From assembly GCA_028873745.1 (NCBI GenBank), contig JAPPNT010000032.1:1-22918 (forward strand): a DNA stretch of 22,918 bases, in the 5' to 3' direction. Shown piece after piece: positions 7,092 to 13,320 of the stretch. The notes under the pieces are model-generated. The model ran no database searches and was not told the DNA's origin. It saw only the letters and a list, made by a program, of their open reading frames with translations. Source of the DNA: Chloroflexota bacterium. GTDB taxonomy: Bacteria > Chloroflexota > Dehalococcoidia > Lucifugimonadales > UBA1127. Position 1 is the stretch's first letter. Every line of letters begins with the position of its first letter. Both the position numbers and the translations under genes were made by a program.

Positions 7092-7403
7092 GTGCTCGAA
7101 ACAGTCAACCTGCTCTACTGTGAAGACAACGCCATCTCGGCTATCTACGTTCTCACGGTCAGGTACCACAGGGAGGACGATAAGTGGCTTGGCGAGTGCC
7201 TCGAACTGGGCACAGCAACTTTTGCCGACACTGTCGAGGAGGTGCGGCAGGAGCTGAATGAAGCCATCGCGCTGCAAGTAAACGACATGGATCAACTTGG
7301 GTTCGCTAGAGAGTACCTGGCTGACCATGGCGTACAGGCACTCCCCATTACCGAGTCTCTGCTGACGTCCAAGGGCTACGTAACAGTCGGAGCGACGGCG
7401 TAG
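7092..7403 (+). CDS. hicB: HicB-like antitoxin
   Basis: A 103-aa protein starting at GTG 7092 with AAGGAGG (7079-7085) 6 nt upstream. The fold pattern is that of HicB: a strand with YVLTVRYHREDDKWLGECLELG, then TFADTVEEVRQELNEAIALQV, the degenerate RNase-H-like module that neutralises HicA. A short C-terminal extension (LADHGVQALPITESLL) follows, with no recognisable ribbon-helix-helix or HTH domain. The hicA-like gene begins 6 nt after its stop, giving the antitoxin-toxin order. Base composition is visibly less GC-rich than in the flanking genes, which suggests acquisition by transfer. Autoregulation is expected from the family, but no operator was identified. Confidence 0.75.
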   Translation: MLETVNLLYCEDNAISAIYVLTVRYHREDDKWLGECLELGTATFADTVEEVRQELNEAIALQVNDMDQLGFAREYLADHGVQALPITESLLTSKGYVTVGATA

Positions 7404-7409
7404 CAGCCC

Positions 7410-7661
7410 ATGCCAATCGTCATATCCGGCAAAGAACTCGGCACACTGCTGAGGATGGACGGTTGGGTTGTACGGGGACGCACCCGGCATGGGCTCTTGT
7501 ACAGAAAGCAATTCCCTGGCGAGGCCCGCCCGCGTTCAACAGTAGTCAAGGACACGTCCGACAACGTGCCTGACGGCACCCTAGGGGCCATCCTCAGCGT
7601 AAGGCAGACAGGACTGAGGAGAAACGGACTTCAGGAGCTGATAGAAAGGGCTCGCGGGTAA
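7410..7661 (+). CDS. hicA: HicA-like mRNA interferase toxin
   Basis: An 83-aa protein starting at ATG 7410, 6 nt after the hicB stop and with only a weak ribosome-binding site, consistent with coupling. It starts with MPIVISGKELGTLLRMDGW and continues GRTRHGLLYRK, the double-stranded-RNA-binding-like fold of HicA with the candidate active His at residue 27 in an R-H-G setting rather than the usual G-S-H. The C-terminal half (STVVKDTSDNVPDGTLGAIL) fits the HicA strand and helix pattern and is followed by an extra helix. HicA toxins cleave mRNA. The TAA stop at 7659-7661 lies in the loop of the terminator hairpin. Confidence 0.78.
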   Translation: MPIVISGKELGTLLRMDGWVVRGRTRHGLLYRKQFPGEARPRSTVVKDTSDNVPDGTLGAILSVRQTGLRRNGLQELIERARG

Positions 7662-7675
7662 GCCGCGAGCCCTTT
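7645..7675. terminator. Bidirectional intrinsic terminator overlapping the hicA stop
   Basis: A perfect 13-bp stem, AAAGGGCTCGCGG (7645-7657) with CCGCGAGCCCTTT (7663-7675), closes the loop GTAAG. The A/T ends on both sides let it work for the hicBA unit (+) and for the EF-G-like gene (-), which converge here. The hicA stop codon TAA is in the loop. Confidence 0.85.
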
Positions 7676-7704
7676 GGCTTGGCCTAGTACACCAACCACT
7701 GCCC

Positions 7705-9708
7705 CTACGCCCCCGCGCCCGCCTTGTGCTGCTCGACGACCTTCTGCGTGAGGTTGCCGGGCAGCGGCTCGTAGTGGTCGACCTCCATGGTGAAGGTGGC
7801 GCGACCCTGCGTCAGCGACCGGAGGTCCAGGGCGTAGCGCTGCACCTCCGGCAGGGGCACATTGGCCTCCACCACCGTCCGGCCGTCGTCCTGCGGGATC
7901 ATGCCGAGTATCCGCCCGCGCTTGCTGTTCAGGTCGCCGATGAGCTCGCCCGTGTAGGCGTCCGGGGTGTTGACCCGCAACAGCATGATGGGCTCCAGCA
8001 GGACGGGCGACCCCTCCGCGAACGCCTTCTTCATCGCGAAGTAGCCGCACGTCTCGAAGTCCATGCTGGCTGAGTCGACGGGGTGGTAGCTGCCGTCATA
8101 CAGCACGGCCTTGGTGTCGACGACGGGGAAGCCCGCGACGATGCCCTCGGCCCACGCCCGGCGCACGCCCTTCTCGACGGCGGGGATGAACTCCTTGGGC
8201 ACGGAACCGCCGACCACCTCGGTGGCAAACTCGCCCTCGGGCGAGCCGTCCGTGGGCTCCACGCGCAGCAGGATGTGGGCGAAGTGGCCGTGGCCGCCCG
8301 ACTGCTGCTTGTGTCGGTGCTCCACCCTCGTAGTACCGCCGATGGTCTCGCGGTAGGGGACCTTGGGCGTCTGCAGCAGCAGGTTCACGCCGAACTTGCG
8401 TTGCGCCCGCTGCACCATCACGTCCAGGTGCGCGTCGCCCATGCCGGACAGGAGCGACTCGCTCGTGCTCTGGTCGCGGACGAAGTGGAGGCTCGGGTCC
8501 TCCTCGGCCAGACGGGCGAGGGCGGAGCCCATCTTGTCTGTGTCGCCCTTGGTCTTGGGGTAAACGGCCATGGTGTATATGGGGGCGGGGAAGTCAATGC
8601 CGACGATCTGCGCGGCCGCGTCCCTCGTCGAGAGCGTATCGCCCGTCGTGGTTTCCGCCAGGCGGCCCACGGCGCCGATTTCACCGGCCACGAGCGACGC
8701 CACCTGCTCTTGGTTCTTGCCCATGGGTACGAAGAGCTGGCCAAGGCGCTCGGAACGTTCCTTGGCGGCGTTGTAGACCTCCGTGTTGCTGTTGAGCGTG
8801 CCGCTGTAGACCTTCAGGTACGTCAGCTTGCCCACGTACGGATCCGCCGAGGTCTTGAACGCCAGCGCCGCCAGCGCGGCGTCGGCCTCGACGGGGTTCT
8901 GCGCCTCCAGCGGCGACGGGGCAAGCGCGACGATAGCGTCCAGCGCCTCAGCCGCGCCGACGCTCTGCGTCGCCGAGGCCGCCAGCACGGGCACCGCCGT
9001 ACCGTTGATGACGGCGCGCCGCAGGGGCTCCAGCATCTCATCGTCCGTGAGGGTGCCCTCCTCCAGCCACTTGGTCGCCAGGTCGTCGTCCGTCTCCGCG
9101 ATGGACTCGATGAGCGCTTCGCGGGCCTGCTCGTAAGCGTCCTGGGCCTCGGCGGGAATCTCTGCGGGCGCGGGGAGAATGTTGACGACGCTCTTGAAGT
9201 TGTGGTCCTGCCCCACCGGCACCTGCAGCGCGAAGCACTCGCGCCCCAGCGTGTTGCGGAGCTCCTCGACCGTCGCCATGAAGTCCGTGTTCTCCCGGTC
9301 CAGCTTGTTGACGACGATGATGCACGGAAGCCCCTGGCGGCGCAGCGCGCTCCACATCTGCTCGGTGCCCACCTCGACGCCGGAGCCGGCCGCCACGACG
9401 AGCACGGCGGCGTCGGCCACGCGCATCGAGGAGAGGGCATCGCCGATGAAGTCGAAGTAGCCCGGGCTGTCCAGCAGGGTGACCTTGTGGCCGTTCCAAG
9501 CGCAGGGGAGGATGGAGAGCTGGGTGCTGCTGGTGCGCTTGACGGCCTCCGGCTCGTAATCGCCGGTAGTGGTGCCTTCCTCCGTCTTGCCCATGCGGCT
9601 GATGGAGCCGGAGGTGAAGAGCATCGCCTCGGCCAGGGACGTCTTGCCGGCGCCGCTGTGCGACAGCATGACGACGTTGCGCAGTTTGTCAGTGCTGAAA
9701 GGACCCAT
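7705..9708 (-). CDS. Elongation factor G-like translational GTPase (EF-G2 type)
   Basis: A 667-aa protein with the EF-G domain order: GTPase domain, beta-barrel domain II (about 300-380), then III, IV and V. GTPase motifs are G1 SHSGAGKTS (16-24), G3 DSPGYFDF (80-87) and G4 NKLD (134-137). Canonical EF-G has DTPGHVDF; here the catalytic His is Tyr84, as in the EF-G-like paralogues of actinobacteria and chloroflexi. Domain IV carries HKQQSGGHGHFA and the end has YEPLPGNLTQKVVEQHK. It is about 30 aa shorter than canonical FusA. It may act in translation under special conditions or in ribosome recycling, but the role of these paralogues is not settled. ATG 9708 has a perfect AGGAGG (9718-9723) 9 nt upstream. 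The gene stands alone between its promoter and the shared terminator. Confidence 0.88.
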   Translation of the reverse strand: MGPFSTDKLRNVVMLSHSGAGKTSLAEAMLFTSGSISRMGKTEEGTTTGDYEPEAVKRTSSTQLSILPCAWNGHKVTLLDSPGYFDFIGDALSSMRVADAAVLVVAAGSGVEVGTEQMWSALRRQGLPCIIVVNKLDRENTDFMATVEELRNTLGRECFALQVPVGQDHNFKSVVNILPAPAEIPAEAQDAYEQAREALIESIAETDDDLATKWLEEGTLTDDEMLEPLRRAVINGTAVPVLAASATQSVGAAEALDAIVALAPSPLEAQNPVEADAALAALAFKTSADPYVGKLTYLKVYSGTLNSNTEVYNAAKERSERLGQLFVPMGKNQEQVASLVAGEIGAVGRLAETTTGDTLSTRDAAAQIVGIDFPAPIYTMAVYPKTKGDTDKMGSALARLAEEDPSLHFVRDQSTSESLLSGMGDAHLDVMVQRAQRKFGVNLLLQTPKVPYRETIGGTTRVEHRHKQQSGGHGHFAHILLRVEPTDGSPEGEFATEVVGGSVPKEFIPAVEKGVRRAWAEGIVAGFPVVDTKAVLYDGSYHPVDSASMDFETCGYFAMKKAFAEGSPVLLEPIMLLRVNTPDAYTGELIGDLNSKRGRILGMIPQDDGRTVVEANVPLPEVQRYALDLRSLTQGRATFTMEVDHYEPLPGNLTQKVVEQHKAGAGA

Positions 9709-9740
9709 GGGTACATGCCTCCTGAGACGGGAATTGCTTG

Positions 9741-9769
9741 ATTCTAGCTAACGCCCATACCTCGCGCAA
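9741..9769 (-). promoter_or_regulatory. Promoter of the EF-G-like gene
   Basis: On the minus strand, TTGCGC (9769-9764) and TAGAAT (9746-9741) are separated by exactly 17 bp. The -10 matches at five of six positions and the -35 at three of six. The leader before ATG 9708 is short and contains the AGGAGG. Confidence 0.55.
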
Positions 9770-9877
9770 CTCCCCGCACTTGGCGCGGCAGGCGGGCATG
9801 ACACGCGCGGCTTGCGCGTAGCCGCCGCCTACCGCGACGCTGGCCATGCCAGAAACACCTTTCCGAAAGGAGGAAGC

Positions 9878-10354
9878 ATGGACCCCGAAGAGACGACACA
9901 GAGCGAGGCGACAGAGGTGATCGAGGACGTTGTGGCGGAGGAGCCTGCGGGCATCGAAACGTCCACCGCTGAAGACAGCGAAGCGCCACAACTCGAAGAG
10001 CGCGTAGCGGCGCTGGAGCTGCGCGCCGAGGAGGCGCAGGCCGAGGCGGCCGCTCGCCGTGAGGAGGCGTCGGCGCTGCGCACGGAGCTGGTCGAGGTGC
10101 TTCAGCGCTACCGCGGCCTGCTGCTTGCCAGGGACCCGGACGTTCCGGAGGAGCTCGTGCGCGGCGAGACCGTCGCGGAGCTCGAGGTCTCCTACGAGCG
10201 GGCCGTTGGGCTCGTCGACCGGCTGCGCCGCCGGGCGGTGGAGCAATCGGCCCGGGAGCGGGTGCCCGCAGGCGCTCCCGCCAGGCGTTCGCCTGACTCG
10301 GCGGGACTTACGCCACAGCAGAAGATCCTGCTGGGTCTCCAGGGGCCGAATTGA
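9878..10354 (+). CDS. Acidic coiled-coil protein resembling a phage capsid scaffolding protein
   Basis: A 158-aa protein from ATG 9878, behind a perfect AAAGGAGG (9866-9873). The first 40 residues are acidic and probably disordered (EETTQSEATEVIEDVVAEEP). Residues about 45-80 are a strong heptad coiled coil (LEERVAALELRAEEAQAEAA), followed by helical segments (RYRGLLLARDPDVPEELVRG and YERAVGLVDRLRRRAVEQ). The end, LTPQQKILLGLQ, recalls the short 'L-S/T-P-x-x-K-I-x-x-GL' tails I remember from small proteins next to portal genes. An acidic N-terminus, coiled coil and short basic end match the general layout of scaffolding proteins. The portal gene lies 753 nt away on the other strand. The function is inferred from layout and neighbourhood; an unrelated coiled-coil protein is possible. 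Confidence 0.5.
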   Translation: MDPEETTQSEATEVIEDVVAEEPAGIETSTAEDSEAPQLEERVAALELRAEEAQAEAAARREEASALRTELVEVLQRYRGLLLARDPDVPEELVRGETVAELEVSYERAVGLVDRLRRRAVEQSARERVPAGAPARRSPDSAGLTPQQKILLGLQGPN

Positions 10355-10664
10355 GCGAGGGAGATTAAACGGCCACACCGTATACCCTCGGCCAATAGGC
10401 CCCTATACCACGCCGAAAGCCCCGGTTGTCAGTGCCGGGGCTTTCTGGCATTCTTGTGTGCAGATATTCACGCACAAGACACCGCCACAATTGAAGCGGT
10501 GAAAAATTCGACTGGAAACCGTTCACTCTCATGCAGAAAAGTATCGACTTTGCTCGCTTTATGGTGTATCCTTCGGCCTCGAATATATGCCAACTGTTGC
10601 ATCCGGCAACCGAAATCTGGGCGGTGATTGGCGCGGGGATCAGAGGGGAATAGGAGGACGCAAA
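10355..10664. other. Non-coding interval with terminator and two further hairpins
   Basis: No ORF with coding character is seen here. Besides the terminator at 10416-10444 there are two stem-loops: CTTGTGTG (10453-10460) with CGCACAAG (10471-10478), including one G-U pair, and CACCGC (10480-10485) with GCGGTG (10496-10501), followed by AAAAA. The stretch is less GC-rich than its surroundings. A weak TCGACT-17 bp-TATCCT promoter (10544-10572) could drive the DUF3303-like gene. Confidence 0.5.
10416..10444. terminator. Intrinsic terminator after the scaffold-like gene
   Basis: A perfect 10-bp stem, AAAGCCCCGG (10416-10425) and CCGGGGCTTT (10435-10444), with a 9-nt loop. The stem ends in TTT and is preceded by AAA, so it can act in both directions. 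It lies 62 nt after the stop at 10354. Confidence 0.8.
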
Positions 10665-11009
10665 ATGCTCTTTGTCAACTTGATGACGCTCAAGCCGCAC
10701 CTGACACGGCAGCAAATCGACCAGGCCTCGCAGCGACGGGCCCGATGGCGCGTGCCAAACGGCTTGAGCCTTGTCGCAGAGTACTGGGTCCAGGGTTCGC
10801 CGCAGGTGATCAGCATCGTTCAGGCTGAAAACGTCGGGCCCGTTCTGGCCGCCAACTACCCGTGGACCGACGTCTTTGACATTGAGACTCACCCGGCAAT
10901 GTCCGTGGAGGACGGCCTGCGGGCGCTGCAGGTCGCGGGAATCATCAAGCGCAGGGGCCGGCGTCCCAAGGCGCTGATCGAGGCCATGCGCGCTGCCTCC
11001 GAGACATAG
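10665..11009 (+). CDS. DUF3303-like small protein
   Basis: A 114-aa protein from ATG 10665, with AGGAGG (10652-10657) 7 nt upstream; the in-frame extension to 10587 lacks a better site. It opens MLFVNLMTLKPHLTRQQIDQ and continues with RRARWRVPNGLSLVAEYWVQ, SIVQAE and PWTDVFDIETHPAMSVEDGLRAL. This is the pattern of DUF3303 proteins, small single-domain ferredoxin-like (dimeric alpha/beta barrel type) proteins of unknown function. The last 25 residues are a basic helix (IIKRRGRRPKALIEAMRAA) beyond the usual domain, possibly for nucleic acid binding. It separates the scaffold-like gene from the portal gene and converges with the latter. Confidence 0.7.
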   Translation: MLFVNLMTLKPHLTRQQIDQASQRRARWRVPNGLSLVAEYWVQGSPQVISIVQAENVGPVLAANYPWTDVFDIETHPAMSVEDGLRALQVAGIIKRRGRRPKALIEAMRAASET

Positions 11010-11048
11010 CCGCCGCAGAAAACTCCTCACACAGGCATCGAGGGGCCT

Positions 11049-11065
11049 CGGGGCAGACTGCCCCG
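11049..11065. terminator. Possible terminator between convergent DUF3303-like and portal genes
   Basis: A 7-bp GC stem, CGGGGCA (11049-11055) and TGCCCCG (11059-11065), closes a 3-nt loop in the 97-nt gap between two convergent genes. There is no T-run, so it may be a weak or factor-assisted terminator. Confidence 0.4.
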
Positions 11066-11106
11066 GCGCTTCTGAGCTGTGTCTACCCCATCCCCGGCTG
11101 GCCCGC

Positions 11107-12417
11107 TTACCGTTCTCCCTCTTCTCGCACTCGCGAGAGCTCGCCCTCGGGGTCCGCGATGCCCACGTTGGCCATCGCCCGGCGGCGGCTCTGCAGACCC
11201 GCGTTGACCAGCCGCTCCTCCTGCTGCACCAGCCGGTCGCGGTCCTGCGGCAGCGCCGTGCCCCACGTCGTCCGAAGCCGCACCGGCCAGCACTCCTCGC
11301 CCGTGCGCTGCTGATGGACGCGCAGCGCGAGCTCGGCGCGAAGCCGGTAGACGCTGTTGCGTTGCAGCCGTTTGCGGGCCACGCGCTGCACCATCGGGTA
11401 CAGCTCCATTTCCAGCGCGACGCCGGACAGGTTGCGGCCGCTGTCGCCGAAGGCCGTTCGCGGCGTCTCCGACAGGTCGTGCAGCACGCGGTAGAGGAGC
11501 TCGATGTACTCGGTGTGCAGGCGGACGCCGCCCCCCTGTAGCAGATCGAGCAGATAGGCGCGGGCGCGTTCCGGCACCTCCCAAACCGCCCCCGGCTGCA
11601 CGGCGATGTCCTGCGCCTCCTCGACGCCCTCGAGGACGGCGATGGGGTTGCCCGACAGCTCTAGGATGGTCGAGAGCTGCGAGAAGGCCCGGTTGATCTC
11701 CCGCTGCGGCTCCATGAGGGCGGTGATGTCCGCGCTGCCCCAGAACTGCTTGGGCTCTCGCAGGTTGGGGAAGACAATGAAGGGGATGAAGCCGTAGGGG
11801 TTGGGCCGCTCCTCCATGAGGTCATTGCCCACCCACAGGCTGAAGCTCTCGGCCGTCCACGCCTCCACCACGACGGCCTCCGCGCCCGAGGGGGTCACGC
11901 CGTAGAGCAGCCCGGCCTCCTCCGCCGTGAGCCGGTAGCGACTGGCGACTCGCCACACCCGCGAGACGTCGTCGCCGACCCACCACGCGAAGAGCCCCTG
12001 CACGTCCGGCGAGGTGATGCGCACGCCCGGCCCCGCGCCGCTGACGGCGTCCGGCTCCCACGTGACCTTGTAGCAGCCGTCGCCGAGAACTGCGGCGTCG
12101 AGCTCCGTCTCGAAATCCAGCTCCTGCAGGTCGTTGGCCTCGGAGACGGCGAGCAGGACGCGCCGGGCCGCCGCGGCGCGGGCCTCGGCCTCCGATGAGG
12201 CGTCGGCAGGCTCGACGGCGACATGCATGCCGGCGAGGAGGGTGGCCGTCACCTTGTGGACGAAGGTGCGCACGTAGTTGAAGGTGAGCCGCCGCTCGCG
12301 CCGCCTTGGCGTGCCCGGCCAGTGGGCGCCGCCGTAGAATGCGAGGTTGTCGCGGTACGTCCGCATGCGGGCCGCGTCCCGCTGTTCGAGCTGCTGTGGT
12401 AGTGATTCCGCCGCCAT
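11107..12417 (-). CDS. SPP1 gp6-type phage portal protein
   Basis: A 436-aa protein starting at ATG 12417, with GGAGG (12428-12424) 6 nt upstream; ATG 12435 is an in-frame alternative. The order of features matches the SPP1 Gp6-like portal family: an N-terminal segment with YRDNLAFYGG and NYVRTFVHKVTATLLAG, a wing region with GDGCYKVTWEP, the characteristic NPYGFIPFIVFPN (about 206-218), then SADITALMEPQREINRAFSQLS-type stem helices, and a crown region with LSGVALEMELYPMVQRVARKR. Portals form the dodecameric DNA entry ring of tailed-phage capsids. The length is a little under SPP1 gp6 (503 aa), and the frame is open without interruption. No terminase precedes it and no head protein follows on the same strand, so it is an isolated gene, either a remnant or domesticated. 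Confidence 0.85.
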   Translation of the reverse strand: MAAESLPQQLEQRDAARMRTYRDNLAFYGGAHWPGTPRRRERRLTFNYVRTFVHKVTATLLAGMHVAVEPADASSEAEARAAAARRVLLAVSEANDLQELDFETELDAAVLGDGCYKVTWEPDAVSGAGPGVRITSPDVQGLFAWWVGDDVSRVWRVASRYRLTAEEAGLLYGVTPSGAEAVVVEAWTAESFSLWVGNDLMEERPNPYGFIPFIVFPNLREPKQFWGSADITALMEPQREINRAFSQLSTILELSGNPIAVLEGVEEAQDIAVQPGAVWEVPERARAYLLDLLQGGGVRLHTEYIELLYRVLHDLSETPRTAFGDSGRNLSGVALEMELYPMVQRVARKRLQRNSVYRLRAELALRVHQQRTGEECWPVRLRTTWGTALPQDRDRLVQQEERLVNAGLQSRRRAMANVGIADPEGELSRVREEGER

Positions 12418-12534
12418 CGTCGACCTCCGCCGCATAGATTCTCCCGGTCAGGCGGCAAGTGTCGGCGACTCGGAAACGCTCGGACAACGGGACCGTGTCA
12501 GGGTAGCGGCCCCGGCCCTGCTCCGCCCGACACG

Positions 12535-12556
12535 TATGCAATATACGATTTGCATA
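12535..12556. promoter_or_regulatory. Operator-like inverted repeat
   Basis: TATGCAA (12535-12541) and TTGCATA (12550-12556) are perfect inverted 7-mers separated by 8 bp, with centres about 15 bp apart, as for a dimeric HTH regulator. The right arm covers the -35 position of the cysC promoter, so a bound protein would be expected to repress. Confidence 0.5.
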
Positions 12557-12578
12557 TGCTGCAGGCGTTTTGTATAAT
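12550..12578 (+). promoter_or_regulatory. Sigma-70 promoter of cysC-sat
   Basis: A perfect TATAAT (12573-12578) lies 17 bp downstream of TTGCAT (12550-12555), which keeps only the TTG of a -35. The expected start, near 12585, leaves a leader of about 100 nt before the cysC start. The poor -35 inside an inverted repeat suggests regulation. Confidence 0.6.
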
Positions 12579-12687
12579 CCAATCCGCCATGTGTACCCAC
12601 TAGCATTCGTGCGCACCCCAAGCCCTCGGTTTCTCCGCAGGGTCCCGGCAACCCATGATGCGCCCCACCAACAAAAGGAGTATGTCT

Positions 12688-13317
12688 GTGTCCAACAAGG
12701 GATTCACGGTCTGGATGACGGGACTGCCCAGCTCCGGCAAGAGCACCCTGGCGGGCCTGCTGGCCGCCGAGCTGCAGGGCCGCGGGCTCCCCGTGGTGAA
12801 CCTGGACGGCGACGAGGTCCGCATGCGGCTCTCCAAGGGCCTCGGGTTCTCCAAGGAGGACAGGGACGAGAACATCCGCCGCATCTCCTACGTGGCGCGC
12901 GTCGCGTCCGACATGGGCGGCGTCGCGATCACGAGCGCGATATCGCCCTACCGGGAGATCCGCGACGAGGCGCGGGCGGAGATCGCGCAGTTCGTGGAGG
13001 TCTTCGTCTCGTGTCCGGTGGAGGTCTGTATCCAGCGCGACGTGAAGGGGTTGTACAAGAAGGCGCTCGCGGGTGAGATCAAGGGCTTCACCGGCATCGA
13101 CGACCCGTACGAGGAGCCGCTCAACCCCGAACTCGTCGTGCACACCGACCTGGAGTCCGAGCAGGAGAGCATCGACAACATCCTCGGCACGCTGGACCGC
13201 CTCGGACTGCTCCCAAAGAACGAAACCAACAGCCGCGCCACGGGCGCCTCCGCCGTCTCCGACGACGAGCGGGAACAGGCGCTGACGAAGCTTCGCGGAC
13301 TGGGATATGTGGAGTAG
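12688..13317 (+). CDS. cysC: Adenylylsulfate (APS) kinase
   Basis: Transfers phosphate from ATP to adenosine 5'-phosphosulfate to make PAPS, the second step of sulfate activation. The 209-aa protein has the P-loop GLPSSGKST (12-20), DGDEVR, the GFSKEDRDENIRRISYVA segment that binds APS, ISPYREIRDEAR, and FTGIDDPYEEP near the end of the kinase domain. It then has a tail of about 30 aa ending SDDEREQALTKLRGLGYVE, which is not part of the usual domain. Start choice: AGGAG (12676-12680) is only 1 nt before ATG 12682 but 7 nt before GTG 12688, so GTG 12688 is preferred; ATG 12655 is the longest option. The sat gene follows 3 nt after the stop. Confidence 0.92.
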   Translation: MSNKGFTVWMTGLPSSGKSTLAGLLAAELQGRGLPVVNLDGDEVRMRLSKGLGFSKEDRDENIRRISYVARVASDMGGVAITSAISPYREIRDEARAEIAQFVEVFVSCPVEVCIQRDVKGLYKKALAGEIKGFTGIDDPYEEPLNPELVVHTDLESEQESIDNILGTLDRLGLLPKNETNSRATGASAVSDDEREQALTKLRGLGYVE

Positions 13318-13320
13318 GAA

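Larger units (their letters stand above)
12418..12687. other. Divergent intergenic region between the portal gene and cysC
   Basis: This 270-bp region holds no supported gene. It carries an inverted repeat (12535-12556), a TATAAT promoter for cysC-sat, and possible weak minus-strand -10 candidates such as TACCCT. The middle part is markedly AT-rich for this genome. Confidence 0.5.

Noticed and set aside
8083..9741. Plus-strand open frame of 552 codons opposite the EF-G-like gene
   Set aside because: Antisense to a well-supported GTPase gene, with no ribosome-binding site or domain.
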